A stretch of DNA of 64,000 bases from Theristus sp. LFF4_11. Lineage: Eukaryota; Nematoda; Chromadorea; Monhysterida; Xyalidae. Shown piece after piece: positions 45,886 through 58,209 of the stretch (its first letter is position 1; each line of letters opens with the position of its first letter). The stretch spans positions 1 through 64,000 of the forward strand of contig JASANC010003385.1 in NCBI GenBank assembly GCA_030248135.1, given 5' to 3'. A program made the translations under genes and the position numbers. A model generated the notes under the pieces. That model was not told the DNA's origin, ran no database searches, and saw nothing but the letters and a program-made list of their open reading frames with translations.

Positions 45886-47079
45886 GTCTTCCTTGTGTGA
45901 AAACTCAGTTGCCAAAGCGGTTGCTTTTAAAAACACTCGTACTGTGCGTGCGTTCATGTATTAGCGTCACGTCACTCAACTGCACGGAGTATGGTCACTG
46001 CCGTATTGGGTCTCAACAAATTCTAACTTACTACAATCGTTGACCATTCTTTGACGATCAGGTTCGTGAACAGTAAGATCGTGTTGTAAGTGGTTAGTGT
46101 GACGTACCCTAAAACGACTGAAGCCTTTCCGCTGTGTGACAAAAGATGTTTTCACATGTGATTTTTACGTTGATAAACAATCATTTTTTGAATAGCAATG
46201 CAACTTTTCAGAGCACTGAAGAGATTTATCAAAGAACAATTTTTCTGTAATGCCATACAGTTAAGTTACAGTTTTTTGCTTCTCATAGAGAGATCATATT
46301 ATTCTGTCCTGATAAACTCAATCGACGTTTTTTTCTGCTTTTTCTGCTTTTTTTATTTTTGGCTTCTGATGACGCTGTGTGCTGCTGTGAGAACAAATTT
46401 GTTTTTCAAAGAATGTCACAGATTCTATTATTTTTATTGTTTATTGAGTAGTTTCCTTTGCAGTGGGTGGTTCTAGACGCCTTGGTTTTGTTTGGTTTGT
46501 TGTTTATCCGTTTTCAACCAATATGATAACAAAATCGTGTCGTTTTGCAAATTGTGATACACAAAAGAAACCGCAATAAGATGACAACATAATTGCTGAA
46601 GTTCGGATTCGTTCTTTATTCTTTTAAATTCGTTCAATGAAACGAATTGATGAAGGTGAACATATTTTTATCATTTCGTGATCTGAAAGTTGTTATGGTC
46701 AGAAATCCGTGGTTTGCATTGAAGAGGCAACAGAACCGTGGCAGAAGGCAACAGGCTCACTTGCTGCAAACCACAAAGCTGTTTTAAAACCATGTTTCAA
46801 CTGGAGAACATTGGTCCAGATCAGTCGGGTCAGTTTGGTTTTATCCGTTTTTAGATTTGCTTTTGGATAAGACTTATCTTTTCGTGCGAAGGAGGCGGGA
46901 TAATGTTGAATGACGTGTAGAAAAGCCGCACAGCTGAAAATTGTCCGATCGTCGTCCCGAATTTTATTTCGAAAAAAAAACGTTTCTGATTAGTTTTGTT
47001 TTTGATGTTCTTGCACATATCTATTTCTGTACGGGCAAACGAATATTACAATACGTTAGATAATATTGTGGATTTACTG
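45886..47079. other. Intergenic region with a transposon fragment
   Basis: No gene is supported. About 46880-47060 is a diverged copy of the internal part (44130-44330) of the inverted-repeat element at 43963-45041. The rest is AT-rich and unique in this window. Confidence 0.5.
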
Positions 47080-47300
47080 AAACGTGTCCGGATTAAAATG
47101 ACGTCATTTGCTTTAAAAACGCCCGTTTGTCAAAGTACAGGCACTAAAATGTCAGTTTGGTGTGACTGATTCTACATTTACCATTTGTTTACAAGAAGAA
47201 ACCGGCTAAACGGAAAGTCTGGCTTGCTGTGAACGGCAAGCGCATGTTTGGCAGCACATGACGTCATTTCAGTGGGACACGTTAAAAAAATTGGTCATAC
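47080..47300. repeat. Dispersed repeat D, copy 2, just upstream of nibrin
   Basis: About 221 bp matching 31547-31771 inside the giant element. Starts AAACGTGTCC and carries GGACACGTT near the end. It lies 170 bp before the nibrin ATG and may contribute to its promoter region; that is inference. Confidence 0.8.
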
Positions 47301-47470
47301 ATGAATCGTGGGGCGCATGGCAGCGCAGTCCCACAATATTGTATCTGATATTAAAGAAAGAAATGCTCAAACGCCATATCAATTTATGGTCAAGGCCAAC
47401 CAACCAGCCCACACTACACGCAGGCTGAACTGAGAACTGACCAAATATAATACATACGGATAGGTTACCT

Positions 47471-50400
47471 ATGGCTTGTGAGAAATGCCTGCCGCTGTTC
47501 ACGGCTGCACTCGGTGAGAACTGCGATGGAGCGACCGTCGTGTGTTGCGCAATGATTGGTTTGATTATAATCTGTCGTTATCAGCTCATCTCAGCATTGC
47601 TCAGTAATAATATTGCACTGGTGTCGTGTCGTTTGCTCTGTTGTCCTGTTGCCCTGACCAAAAGTGCAGTGTCATTTCAGTGGCGCATTACTGCACCGAG
47701 CATTTTGTGCTAGTAAACACTTGCATACGACTGCACCTGTTACCTCTCTTGATATTCAGCATCGATCGTTGCCGAATTGTCGGAGAAGACGCGCGAAGTG
47801 AGCATTGGCCGGCAACCAGCATGCACGGTGCGGGTGGACGTGCGCAAAGTGACCGTCAGTCGAATGCACTGTGTGCTGCGGCTGCAACACGAGCGACATC
47901 GAACGGTACCTCGTTTTCTTGGTGGAAAAACCGTGTTCCATCACGCTGATTGCGTTTGCATTTTGCTGCTTGGTGCAAAATCAGCTGAACAATTGGTTCG
48001 CAGAAATCAGGTGTTTGTTTGTCGGAAACTACCTAGTTTCTGCTGTTTACTAGATGCGGCAGTGCAAGAATGTGTGGCGCTGGCCCTGTCGCTCAAGAAC
48101 TTTCAATAGTCGTGTCAAGTATAGGAAACTATTATTTTCAATTCGTGCATTCATTCACGTAACCAGAAAAAAATGTAATAGGTTTCGGTTTGTGTGGCCG
48201 TCTATAATACAAGGGTTCAACTTTTTTTAGAATTCAATTCTCACAGGGTTTCTTTGTCGAAATCACCAACTGCAGCAAGTTTGGCACGTGGGTGAACAAT
48301 GTCAAAATGGAACCAGACACCACACGACGACTAGCGCCAGGTCGGAATTTGCTGTAAAAACGCATCTGTTTTTGTGGAAGTATTTTTATTAAGGTTTAAG
48401 TCGTTATATTTAATTTTAATATTTTGGTGAAACCGAATCGGAGCACGCCACGTATATTTTGTACTGAGTCTCTCACTCTCTCGAGTCTCGGCATGGTCTC
48501 ATTGGAGCATTCATGATTGTTAACTATACTTTCTCTAAGTAGTGATGGAAAGAATAAGAGTGATATCGAATGATTGAACATATGAGCACAAATATCGTTG
48601 CTAGAACTACCGCACTCCGTTTTCACCACGTTTTGCATTGTAATTTTTTTACCATTACTGTATAAAGGGGCATTCATGAAGCAGTATGTGGCACTGTTAA
48701 AACGTCGATATGCGTCACTAAAAATACGTCTTCATGAACGCCGCTGAAGCGTTCTTGCAAAATCCCGACATCCAGGCGACGTCATCTCGTCCAGTGAGCA
48801 GAATGGTTCACCCGAGTTTTCATATCGACTGAAATCAGTGAAAACGACACCGAAGTCGAATGCGTCCACCGTAGCGCGGACGAACACAGCCGCAGACGGC
48901 GAGCAATCACGAGAGGCGGCCGCTGTGTCGTTGGATTCCGTTCGCCACGTGGTGTCGCCGGTGTTCAACAACACGAGCATGCTGGACATGTTTGGCGGAG
49001 AAACAGAGCACGCCAATTCGCCGCGGCAGCAACGCACGCAGAGGTCGCTGGAATCACGTTGAAATTTTTACAAGATCTTTATGATTGAGCGGCATTTTGA
49101 ATTTGAGCGATTATAAATTGCGTGCTGTGTTATGTCCAGCAGCTCGGCGTCAATTGAAAACTTTCTTGACTGACTCCTGATGCAGCCTGCTCGCAATGAG
49201 TGAATGTTTTTTTCTCAGAGCCTCCAATGATGACGAGCAGGTGTCGTCGCCCACGTTCGCACCGGCACCACCAACTTTGATCGTTCAAAATCAACCGGCG
49301 CAAACGGCAGCAAGCGCCAGCAATCGGTGAGAGGTATTATCGTGATTTGGTGTGCCGATAACGCTAAAAGTTAGGCACAGAAACCTCCTCGTTGGTCGTT
49401 GCCCTGTGTCCTCGAAAAATGGAAATTGTCGTTTTGTCACTGAACATGCGCTTCTATCATTGGTGACGTGTTTTAGTGGTGTACCTTTGTGTAGCCACAC
49501 ACGTGTTTTGTGAGGCTTATGGTCAAATAAGAGAAACACACTGTCCACATTTCAGCCAGTCACAATTCCGTGCACCCGCACCGACCTCGCAAACGAAGCC
49601 GCCGACGACGACGACGAAGACGTTGTTTGGCGTGAAAAAAGAGAATGCCACGAGACCGAGTGGTGCGAACGACGCCAGCATCGCTCTGTTTCCGTTGTTC
49701 GGAGCCAGTCAAGAGCAGCAGAACAAGAAGAGACGCGCTGGTGGTGCGGCACAAACTGACGACGGACAATCTGGCCGAAACCACGCTACCGATTTGATCT
49801 GCGCACGAGAAAATGAACGAAAGGAAGGCGAAACCAGTGAGGAGACTCCGACAATATCCGTGAAACGTTTACGTCTCGGCGATTTGGACGACAGCTCTCT
49901 GTCACTAGTGGCAGACGGTGGAAACACGGCCAACATCAGTGATGTCAGTCAATCGGTGCCTCGGCAAGCGCAAACAAAATCACGCTCGTCGAACAATGCG
50001 AGAAAGCAACCACGACCACCGAAACGCTCGACCGAAGAGCAACACCAGTCGGCTCGTCGTCATCATCATCGCATTGCGGCCTCGCCACCAGCAAGTCCAC
50101 TCGATGGTTCTATCGTTCCGGATTCGCTGGCCGCCGCGACGCAGCAGACGCAGAGAACGACGAACTCTGGTGATGTGCGCAGTGCAGCCGGCGCAGCTGG
50201 ACGACCAGTGAAGAGGGCCCGTGTCGCCTCGACGGCTGCTGCTGCGGCCGGTGAATCCAATCGGCCGCCACGTACAAAACGGACGCGCGTGGCGACGCAT
50301 GGACGGGGTGAGTGAATATGGAGTTTTGTGTACTACGTGCTGATTGGCTGCGTTTGAATTGGACTTGAATTGGTCCAGCTTGATGCAGCCAATCAATGTG

Positions 50401-51565
50401 CATTCATTATTACATTCACTCAGTTATATTTATTATTGGTGCTACAGTCTAACTCAATAGCATATCCAACTAGCTGATTGGTTGGTGGTCTCGTGATGCA
50501 TGGATTCCAAGAGCAGACTCCGGCGAACTCAGAAAATCATACACCGAATGCATGCATCAACCACTCAGCTAATTAGGTATGTTATTGAGTTAGACTGTAG
50601 AAACAGAATTCTACCGTTCAGTGAGTTCGGTTGTGCCCAATCAGAGAGTCCCATTGAAACGCAGCCAATCAGCGAATCCGTTCACAATAGTTTGCAACTT
50701 TCGTTTACGTTTGCATTACGGTCTGTCACATATTCTCATGTTTACAGTGTGTTTTCAGCCGCAAAGGTGACGAGCCCATTTAGCGCTTTTGATCGGCTGG
50801 CATCCGTCGAATCGCGGTGCAGTCAAGTGACCACCAATCAACTGATTGAGCAGCTGTCTGGCGAACAGTTGAAACAAATCGTGCGTCGCGCACGGCGCTA
50901 CTCTTGGTGTTGTGATGATACAGCGCTGATTGGTCGCGGATGCAGCAGTATTTTTCTGAACACCACGCCCATCGGAAATCACAAAAAAAAACCACCAAAA
51001 TCTCTCCAGACAAGACAGCATTTCACAAGCACCTTATTCCCCCACCGCATTCGATCCTGAGGTCCTTTGAAGTGGAAAATGAGCAGTTTTCATTTCTTGG
51101 ACGACTCTCTGAACGGCAACCAGCCGCGGCTACGGTCTTGACACGAAGTTTGAAATGATGTTTTTGTTTCAGCGATCCTGTCGCGCGTTCGTGTCTCTTG
51201 TTTGTGATCGATCGAAAACGATGAACGAAGTTGCTGGAGCGCAGCAGACTGGCGGCGTGAAGAACTTCAAGCGATTCCGAAAGGTTGCCCGCAGCTGTCA
51301 TCTTGTTGCGTTCACCGTCACGATTCGCAACCGGCGCGCTGATTGGCTGCAGCAGTAGCATGCGCTACGCTCCTTTGACCAATCAACGCAACATCCGGTT
51401 GAAATGCGACCAATCAGCGTTTTGCCTTTTGTTTCGTTTTTCCAGGCAGCACAAGGTTGTCATCAATTCGCAAACCACATGCCAACTGTGATCGGAACTG
51501 AGCAAATGATTGATCGTATGGCGCTCAGCGATCAGGACCCGCTGTCCACGGGGTCACCGCTTTGA
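47471..51565 (+). CDS. nbn: Nibrin/NBS1-like DNA double-strand-break protein without visible BRCT repeats
   Basis: Nibrin is the FHA-bearing subunit of the Mre11-Rad50-Nbs1 complex. Exons joined by phase: 47471-47513, 47760-47905, 48247-48340, 48776-49043, 49219-49326, 49556-50307, 50759 to about 50895-50910, an uncertain exon within about 50940-51136, 51173-51283, 51446-51565. The FHA domain spans exons 1-4 (SIGRQPACTV, VSRMHCVL, SKFGTWVNN, GDVI..FSYRLKSV). Exons 5-7 encode a basic, Ser/Gln/Pro-rich region with nuclear-localisation-like PVKRARVA and PRTKRTRVA. The Mre11-binding signature is clear at the end: VKNFKRFRK, then MPTVIGTEQMIDRMAL, matching the nibrin C-terminal pattern. No tandem BRCT can be placed: exon 4 runs from FHA directly into low-complexity sequence, and the flanking introns are short. 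The C-terminal ATM-binding acidic/aromatic tail is also not evident. Confidence 0.87.
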
Positions 51566-52335
51566 CTTTGTTCAAGTTGTTTTTGCATTGTTGTTGTCAC
51601 ACTTTTAACGGATTTTCTCCGGTGTCTTGGATTTTTGTTTGTTTTGTTAGTTTTAATGGGGTAGAAAGTAATTTGTGCATTTTGATTAATTTGTGTAAAT
51701 GTTGGATTTGAGTTTTCATTATAGTTTCAGTAGTAAAGAAGGAGTACCCTGAATGCTCTATCTCCTTATGCTTTAACGGAGCAAAAGATGGATAGAAAAG
51801 TGCAAGAATCCCATATGACCTGAAGCACCAAAAGCACCCGATATGCCAGTTAACGCCAAAAACAGCTGCAAAATATCTAGATATTTGAATCGCTGTGTCG
51901 TGTGAACACGAAGAATGTAAAATGTTTTGACTATAAAACATGCTCTTGCTGGCTTGTTCTTATCGTGCAGACACTTTTGCTTAAACGACTGTTTTTCGGT
52001 TCTGTTTGCTGCATGAATAAACCGTTATGTGTTAAATAAACGATATAATAAAACCAAGCTATTCTGCGTATCAAATACATGGCATCCTATCATTTGTTCT
52101 TCCCATCATTGTTGTCGAATATTCATTCCGTCATTTCGTCGTTTTTAAACTACGACTGAAAGTGGTCAACAGTAGTAGAGCGGAGAAACAGTAGTGTAAC
52201 CGGCAGCTGAGTTGTGCAACGCTAGTATAGCCAATCGGTGAGCAAAACAAACGTACTTTAGTACATTGAAAGGTGACACAATCGATTGTAACTAATACGG
52301 TACTGAGAACACAGTATCAAACAAAGTCACCAATC
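51566..52335. other. Intergenic region with half of a long inverted repeat pair
   Basis: About 51715-51870 (AGTAGTAAAGAAGGAGTACC, CTGAATGCTC, GCACCAAAAGCACC) matches the reverse complement of about 60155-60310. AATAAA at about 52016 and 52036 could serve a transcript end. No gene is supported. Confidence 0.5.
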
Positions 52336-54292
52336 ATGAGTTCAGGTACGTTCCGTCGAAAAGTAGGCCCACGTCGAGCGACGCTGAAAAGGCAACTCGC
52401 GGAAATTCCGAAATACGATTCGCTGTTCGATGCATGAAAAACACCAGCAGAGATTGTGCAACAGCTGCGTGACACAGTATACACCATCAACTTGCACTGC
52501 AAGTCGTTGGCGAAATCCATTCACGCGATTCGGGAAATTCGGTATTCCTACGAATTATCCGCGTGATCGCTTGATAGAAGTTTCCTGAAGACTTCTGCGA
52601 AGAAGTTCGTCAGGATTTCATAAGACCACAATCGATTGAAAAAGCCGTTCTAATCGTTCTATTTCGTACAGAAATTGCACCGTCTGCGATTTTTCTAACA
52701 ACAGTAAGCGATCTTTTTTTCTTTTGAACATTTTGTCTCAGTTGCCAGTGTGTCTTCTATCCTCTCATGCCGGTCTCCTTTGAAGACCATAACTCAGCCG
52801 TACATAGTCTGGAGGAAGAAAAACCCACAGAGGAAATTGATCCGGAAGTGGGCATAGAGTTCCAAGAAGACGTACGTGCAACTGCAGGAGAATGCAGTAA
52901 TTTGGTAAACATTCGTAAGAGTCGGGAAATAGGACAAATGCAACGCGAAGATAAAGGTCTAAAGCGGCTATTTGATTACCTAGAACAAGGTACACTTAGC
53001 GGTAATGACAAAGTAGATAAGATTACCATTCTAGAACAACACTCATATGACATTTTAGATGGATGGAAAAAGAAGCAAAGTAGCCGAAATAATCACAGCA
53101 TGTCATGATCACATAATGGCCGGACATTTCGCGGCAGCAAAAACTGCGAAAATTCGCGAACGATTCTTTTGGCCGCGTATGTACCGAGAAATCAGTGATT
53201 ATTGCGCCAAATGCGCAACATGCAATCAGAGGAAAGGCGCCAATAATAACATACGCCCTCCTCTACATCTAATGCCAAGCACAGGCATGCCATGGGACCG
53301 ATTATGCATCGACGTGATCGGCCCTTTGCCCCTAACCGTCAATGGAAATCGGTACATACTGATTTGTATTGACGCGTTGACTCGCTTTCCGATAGCAGAG
53401 CCATTGATGGATGTATCAGCAGCAACAACATCTAAAATAAGTGTACAACGAGTGTTTTGCGTTCATGGAACGGCGAGACAAATCCCGACTGATTTGGGTA
53501 CAAACTTCTGCGCCGAAATCACTCAAGAAACTTTCGCCTGTGCAACACACAACATTTAACCACTATGCCATATCAACAAAGTTCTAATGGTATGGCTGAA
53601 CGAGCCAACAAAAGTTTGATACAAGCGCTAGGTATGTTCTATAATGCGCAGCGCGTCAATTGGGACAAAAAGTTGCCATACATACTGTTTGCGATGCGAT
53701 CGATGCCCCATGATGGCACCTCAAAAAGCCCGTTCTTCTTGCTGTATGGAAGAGAGCCCACCTTACCAATCGAAACTGCTCTCAACTTTACACCCAGCGC
53801 CTACCAAGTTGATTTAGATTCTTACTCATTTCAAATGAAAAGCCACATGAGTGAGGCATGGTCCTTTGCAAGACGATTTTGGACCCAAGCACAAATGGTG
53901 ATGAAAAACCAGTACGATCGAAAAACTAAGGCGCTGGATGTAAAGGAGGGTGAGTATGTATACATCAAAAATATGCAATCCACCCAGGGAGGCGGACCAA
54001 CAGCAAAACAACAAAAGTTTCTAGTAAAATACGATGGTCCGTACATTGTAACTAACGTAAAGAACCAAATATCACTGTGAAGTTGAGTGATGGTAGTATG
54101 AAAACTGTCCATGGTCAAAAGGTGAAACGGGCACCAAGTAATCGTGGCAAGGAGATCTTGGAAAAAGTAGAAGAAAGCACGGACAAACCAACACACACCT
54201 ATAATTTAAGGCCACGAACCAACGCAACCGGCGGTGAACACCGCTACGAGCCGCGACAAGGAACCGCGTGGAAAGGAAATGTAAAAGGATAA
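52336..54292 (+). pseudogene. Decayed LTR retrotransposon: gag fragment and broken integrase
   Basis: 52336-52560 encodes a Gag-like N-terminal piece with an in-frame stop at about 52435. Protease, RT and RNase H are absent. Sequence from about 52765 enters the end of Pol; 53059-53559 holds the integrase HHCC zinc finger (about 53107-53227, ending CAKCATC) and two catalytic aspartates (CIDVIGP, PTDLGTN). A frame break near 53560 separates it from the segment with SSNGMAERAN (catalytic Glu) in 53565-54080, and a second break precedes the basic C-terminal region 54077-54292. It is an inactive internal-deletion derivative. LTR-like arms flank it at about 52540-52630 and 55070-55160. Confidence 0.82.
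52540..52630 (+). repeat. LTR-like segment of the decayed retrotransposon, copy 1
   Basis: CCTACGAATTATCCGCGTGA followed by TGATAGAAGTTTCCTGAAGA and ATTTCATAAGA, repeated in direct orientation at about 55073-55155. The position of copy 1 inside the gag-to-pol gap suggests rearrangement after insertion. Confidence 0.55.
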
Positions 54293-54680
54293 GAAGAATA
54301 AAAACAAAGACAACTAAACATACATGTAGAAGAGAGTGACGATTAGGCCATAAAAACTATCAACAAAAATTTTTTTAAAGAACATTGTTATTGAACCGTT
54401 TATATTGTTTTTTTGTGTGTGCAATATATTTCGTGCTTTTCGTGAAATATGAAAAATTTCGTGCCTTTTGAAACATACTATTTCGTAATTCCAAAATATT
54501 TCGTGATTCCAAAACATTTGGTGATTCCAAAATATTTCGTAATTTGATGATTTTATGATGATTGGTTAGACGCTCAGCGTTGCATCTGTTACGGCACACC
54601 GCCGTTGCCACCATGGACACACCCACACAGCTATTGCATTTTGTTACACCATCATTGTGCAATCAACCCTATATAAGTTC

Positions 54681-54762
54681 TTTCATTCATTGATTCATTC
54701 ATTCATTCATTCATTCATTCATTCATTCATTCATTCATTCATTCATTCATTTATTCATTCAT
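54681..54762. repeat. (ATTC)n microsatellite
   Basis: About 20 tandem copies of ATTC with two interruptions (TGATTC near 54691 and TTTATTC near 54750). Confidence 0.95.
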
Positions 54763-55072
54763 CCGATCCAATAAACAGTTCATATTCAACCGTTGCGTCG
54801 TGGGATCTTATTCCGAAACACACATCAGTCGCACCCTTATTCCGAAACACGCATCAGTCGCACCTGTTCGTATGGTTATAGGTAACCATAACGTTACACA
54901 TCGAACTCTGTGCAACATCCACATCCGAGAACTCGATTGGGTCAATCTAGCATAAAAGGGGGATGTAAGGAAGCCAGATAACTGACGTAAGCAAATAATT
55001 CGTAATCCTACGAATTATTTGAATGCAGACAAAATACAGACAATACAGACAATTGACGTAAGCGCATAATTA

Positions 55073-55260
55073 GTATTTTTACGAATTATCCGCGTGATCA
55101 CGTGATAGAAGTTTCCTGAAGACTTCTACGAAGAAATTCTTCAGGGTTTCATAAGAAATCCTTTGTAAGCGCATTCTTATTGTCTAGACAAGCGATGTCA
55201 GAGGTCGCTCCAGAACAGTATAAAAAGGCGGCACTGGCTGCACCTAGCATCATATCTTAT
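55073..55260 (+). repeat. LTR-like segment, copy 2, with TATA-like box
   Basis: Repeats the 52540-52630 block (GATAGAAGTTTCCTGAAGAC, TTTCATAAGAAATC). Further on AGTATAAAAAGGCGGCACTG at about 55218 looks like a TATA box in the U3/R region. Taken with copy 1 it marks the right edge of the decayed retrotransposon. Confidence 0.5.
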
Positions 55261-55310
55261 ATATTATTTTATATTCTACTTGTATGTAATACTTATGGCA
55301 AATGTACTTT

Positions 55311-55497
55311 TGCGGCCCAAGAAATTGCGGCCCAAGAGATTGCGGCCTGGACGATTGCGGCCAAAACATAGCGGCCTGAAGGATTACGGCCTGGACGATT
55401 GCGGCCGAAGCATAGCGGCCTGGACGATAGCGGCCTGGACGATAGCGGCCTGGACTATTGCGGCCTGGGACGATTGCGGCCTGGAACGATTGCGACC
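55311..55497 (+). repeat. Minisatellite of about 18-bp GCGGCCTGGACGATT units
   Basis: About ten imperfect units built on GCGGCCTGGACGAT. The period is a multiple of three, so open frames run through it by chance (repeats of L-R-P-G-R and S-G-L-D-D); I do not call a gene. Confidence 0.85.
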
Positions 55498-55537
55498 CAC
55501 AAAGTTTTCATGCTTTGTCGCCTTTCCAGGTCAATTT

Positions 55538-55637
55538 CTATCTATCTAAGAAATTTCTGCAGCTATCTATCTAGAAAATTTGCTCCAGCCATCTATATCG
55601 CCCCCATCCAACACCCCTGCTCTGGAACAACAATGGT
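55538..55637. mobile_element. Truncated right end of hAT-like element B
   Basis: CTATCTATCT, GAAAATTTGCTCCAGC and CTGCTCTGGAACAACAATG match 2996-3072 of element B. Only the terminal part remains. Confidence 0.65.
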
Positions 55638-55848
55638 TTAAGCCATCGTCGTCGTCGTGTCTGCTGCGTTTGCGTCGAATCGATCGTTGATACTTGCGCC
55701 AATACTTGCGCCGCTGTTAGCAATAGAATAAATTGAATTGAATGGAAATTGAATTGAAATGAATTGTTGTTGTTTTTTGTCCGAATCCCTATGTTTGAAA
55801 ATACAAAATTTTGGAGGTTTGATTTGAAACAAATGCTGGGCGTGTGAT

Positions 55849-56095
55849 TAGGGTTGTTAAACAAAAATCGAAATTTTTTTAAGTGATTAAGAAATGCCGA
55901 TCAAAAAATTTGAAATTTTTTTCTTTAATATGCTCTGAAAACCTTAATTTTGGCACAATTTTTCGAATGTTCAACAAAAATTTTCTTTGATATTACCTCG
56001 CAAAACTGTCAGCAGTCGATTTTGGACCGTTTTACCGACCGATTTTAGGCTTCGACAAGTTCGGCGATGAAGTTTTTGAGCGTCCCACAGCTTGG
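55849..56095. mobile_element. MITE C, copy 3, truncated
   Basis: Begins TAGGGTTGTTAAAC and follows the 4876-5614 copy through the GCAGTCGATTTTGGACCG and GATGAAGTTTTTGAGCGTCC blocks with several short deletions. It stops near 56095, where other sequence takes over. The second terminus is missing. Confidence 0.8.
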
Positions 56096-56199
56096 CACTC
56101 ATCGAGCAGCAAACACAGCAGAGCAGCACTGCGTGCACTTCAACAACACAGCAGTCGCCTGATTGCACTGCGCCTCCAGCCAAGAGCGCCCGCAATTGT

Positions 56200-56460
56200 T
56201 TAAACTTTTCTTTGTTATGTATCTATAATTACCAATAACTAGTTTATAATCGTTTTTAAATTGCCCTACCATTTGTAGATAATAATCGTAATTATTCTAT
56301 TGTGTAAAGTAATTACACTTCCGTTTTGTTTTGTATAAATGTTTGTCGTAGCGAACGTTGTTTTTAGTTTTGTGTTCGTGTAATAAATAAAAAGAAAGAA
56401 AGGTGCTCGACTCGATTCGTTTCGCTACACGCACGCGTAACAGAAGATTGGCGCCGAGGA
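56200..56460 (+). repeat. Fragment of another LTR retroelement: LTR end plus primer-binding site
   Basis: An AATAAATAAAAAG polyadenylation-like region (about 56382) is followed by an LTR-like end ..GCGTAACA and, six bases on, TGGCGCCGAGGAATC at about 56448, a typical PBS sequence. No coding part follows because the solo LTR at 56465 interrupts it. Confidence 0.45.
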
Positions 56461-56464
56461 ATCA

Positions 56465-57909
56465 TGTGACAAAATAATTTGTGGGTGACTCAACCTCAAC
56501 TGCAACTACAAACTACAAACTGCAACAACACACAATCGAAAGGAACTAGATGCGTGACCAACACTACTACACTTGATAACACACTAACTAAAATCTACTT
56601 AGTGATGGGGGCATTATATTCCATTTAAACAAATTATTTTATCAGACGAAAAATCAATTTAGTTTTTCTCACTTCGCTAATTTAATAAAGCTTTTAAAAA
56701 CAAAAGTAATGATCTAAAAATTTAACCAGGTTATGGTAACTCTAATATTCACGAAATTTCTATTTTTTTCGACCTTGCTAGTATACGGTATTTCTAACTT
56801 CATGCCCGGGAATGTTTACACAAGAAAGTGACAAATGGGGTAATTGTTCGAGAATGTTTTTCGGAGATGCAAACTAACTGATTAGAAAAACATTTTCTGG
56901 GTTTGTAAATTGTTTTCTTTTTGAAAGTAAAGAAAAACTCTTGCATGTGCACGATGTCTGGGTGTAACCCATTTTTGCCGTTTCATTTCATTTTACCCAT
57001 GTAACCCATTTCATTTTACTTAACTTTACTTGTTTTCGCGCTATTTTTAGTTACGCTTTAGTAATTTCGGATGAATGCTTGTGCTTGTGCAGGCCTATCA
57101 GTTGTTAGAAATCGCTGCTGTAAATTCCAGAGAAAACTGAAAAACAAACATGTTTATGTTTGTACAAACAAACATGTACAAACAAACAAACAGATGATTA
57201 ATGTTTATTTTGATAAACTTCGGGACAATTTTCAGTAAAACGAGAACTCTTTTTATGTTGTTTTTTGTAAACTAGAAAAACTAAAATTTGTCATCCAATC
57301 AGTTTCCGTAAAACTACTTTTTGAAACCAATCAGAACACTTTTGGGGTGAGACCTTATTTTTTTATAAAAAATCGCATGCTATATAATTTGAAATTTTTC
57401 TACTTTTAGTCAGTCTGTGTGAGCCATTGGATCAAACTTAAAATAAAGTGTGGGAAATATTCCTGGTGGAAGTTCAACAAAAACATCATCAACAAAGTGA
57501 CTGTAAACCTCGGTCCAACGAAATACCGTGAAACTAAAAGGTTAGTTGGGCAATGACAGTCCTCGCTATAGACTCCACTCTCTCTCTCCCACTTGCGCCC
57601 AAAAATGCGAACACCCTCGCGCTGTCCATATGTCTGCAGAACAGCTGTCCGAGCTCGCATGTAGGGAACCAACCATGCAACTTATTAGTGTTGCCACATA
57701 AGTTTTTGATCAGGAAATCCTTTAGGCCACCATGACTCCGCTCAGATCCATCCTTTGGTGGAGCGAACAAGGAAACGCACACGCAACCCTAGGGCATTTT
57801 GGAAATCAACGCATAGGCCATCGTAGTTTTGTGAGTTTTCTGTGTAGAGCGCTTGATCACCGTACTATATAAGGAAAGCCGCTTACTCCTGCGTGCCCGC
57901 GTTGTGACA
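56465..57909 (+). repeat. Solo LTR related to the giant retroelement
   Basis: A 1,445-bp sequence beginning TGTGACAAAATAATTTG and ending GCGTTGTGACA. It is clearly homologous to the giant element's LTR in the opposite orientation but with many substitutions and indels. It is bounded by a 4-bp duplication ATCA (56461-56464, 57910-57913). No internal region adjoins it, so it is the product of LTR-LTR recombination of a second, older family member. Confidence 0.88.
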
Positions 57910-58209
57910 ATCAGTTTTGCGCCTGAGCAGCCTCAACACGTTTGTTACGGTTTTTTTCAATGCTGAAATAAAAAGTAAATCAAAAAACAAGTGAGTTATT
58001 ACAGATGATTGAGCGTGTCTTTGAGGCAAGAGCTCAGGTTCCTGAGTCGCCGCTTTCGGACGGAACTCCCAGTTTCGTAATTGCCGGCAGCAACGATACC
58101 GTGATGGATATGCCGCCGTATCTTTCATTCTTTCATCATTTGTAATCTGTATTTTTTGAATACTGAATAAGAACTTTTTAGAATAAGAACGGCCGGCGAT
58201 CTGCGGCGG

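Noticed and set aside
55180..55549. ORFs across the GCGGCC minisatellite
   Set aside because: The open frames arise from an 18-bp repeat with no stop codon; no start context or homology.
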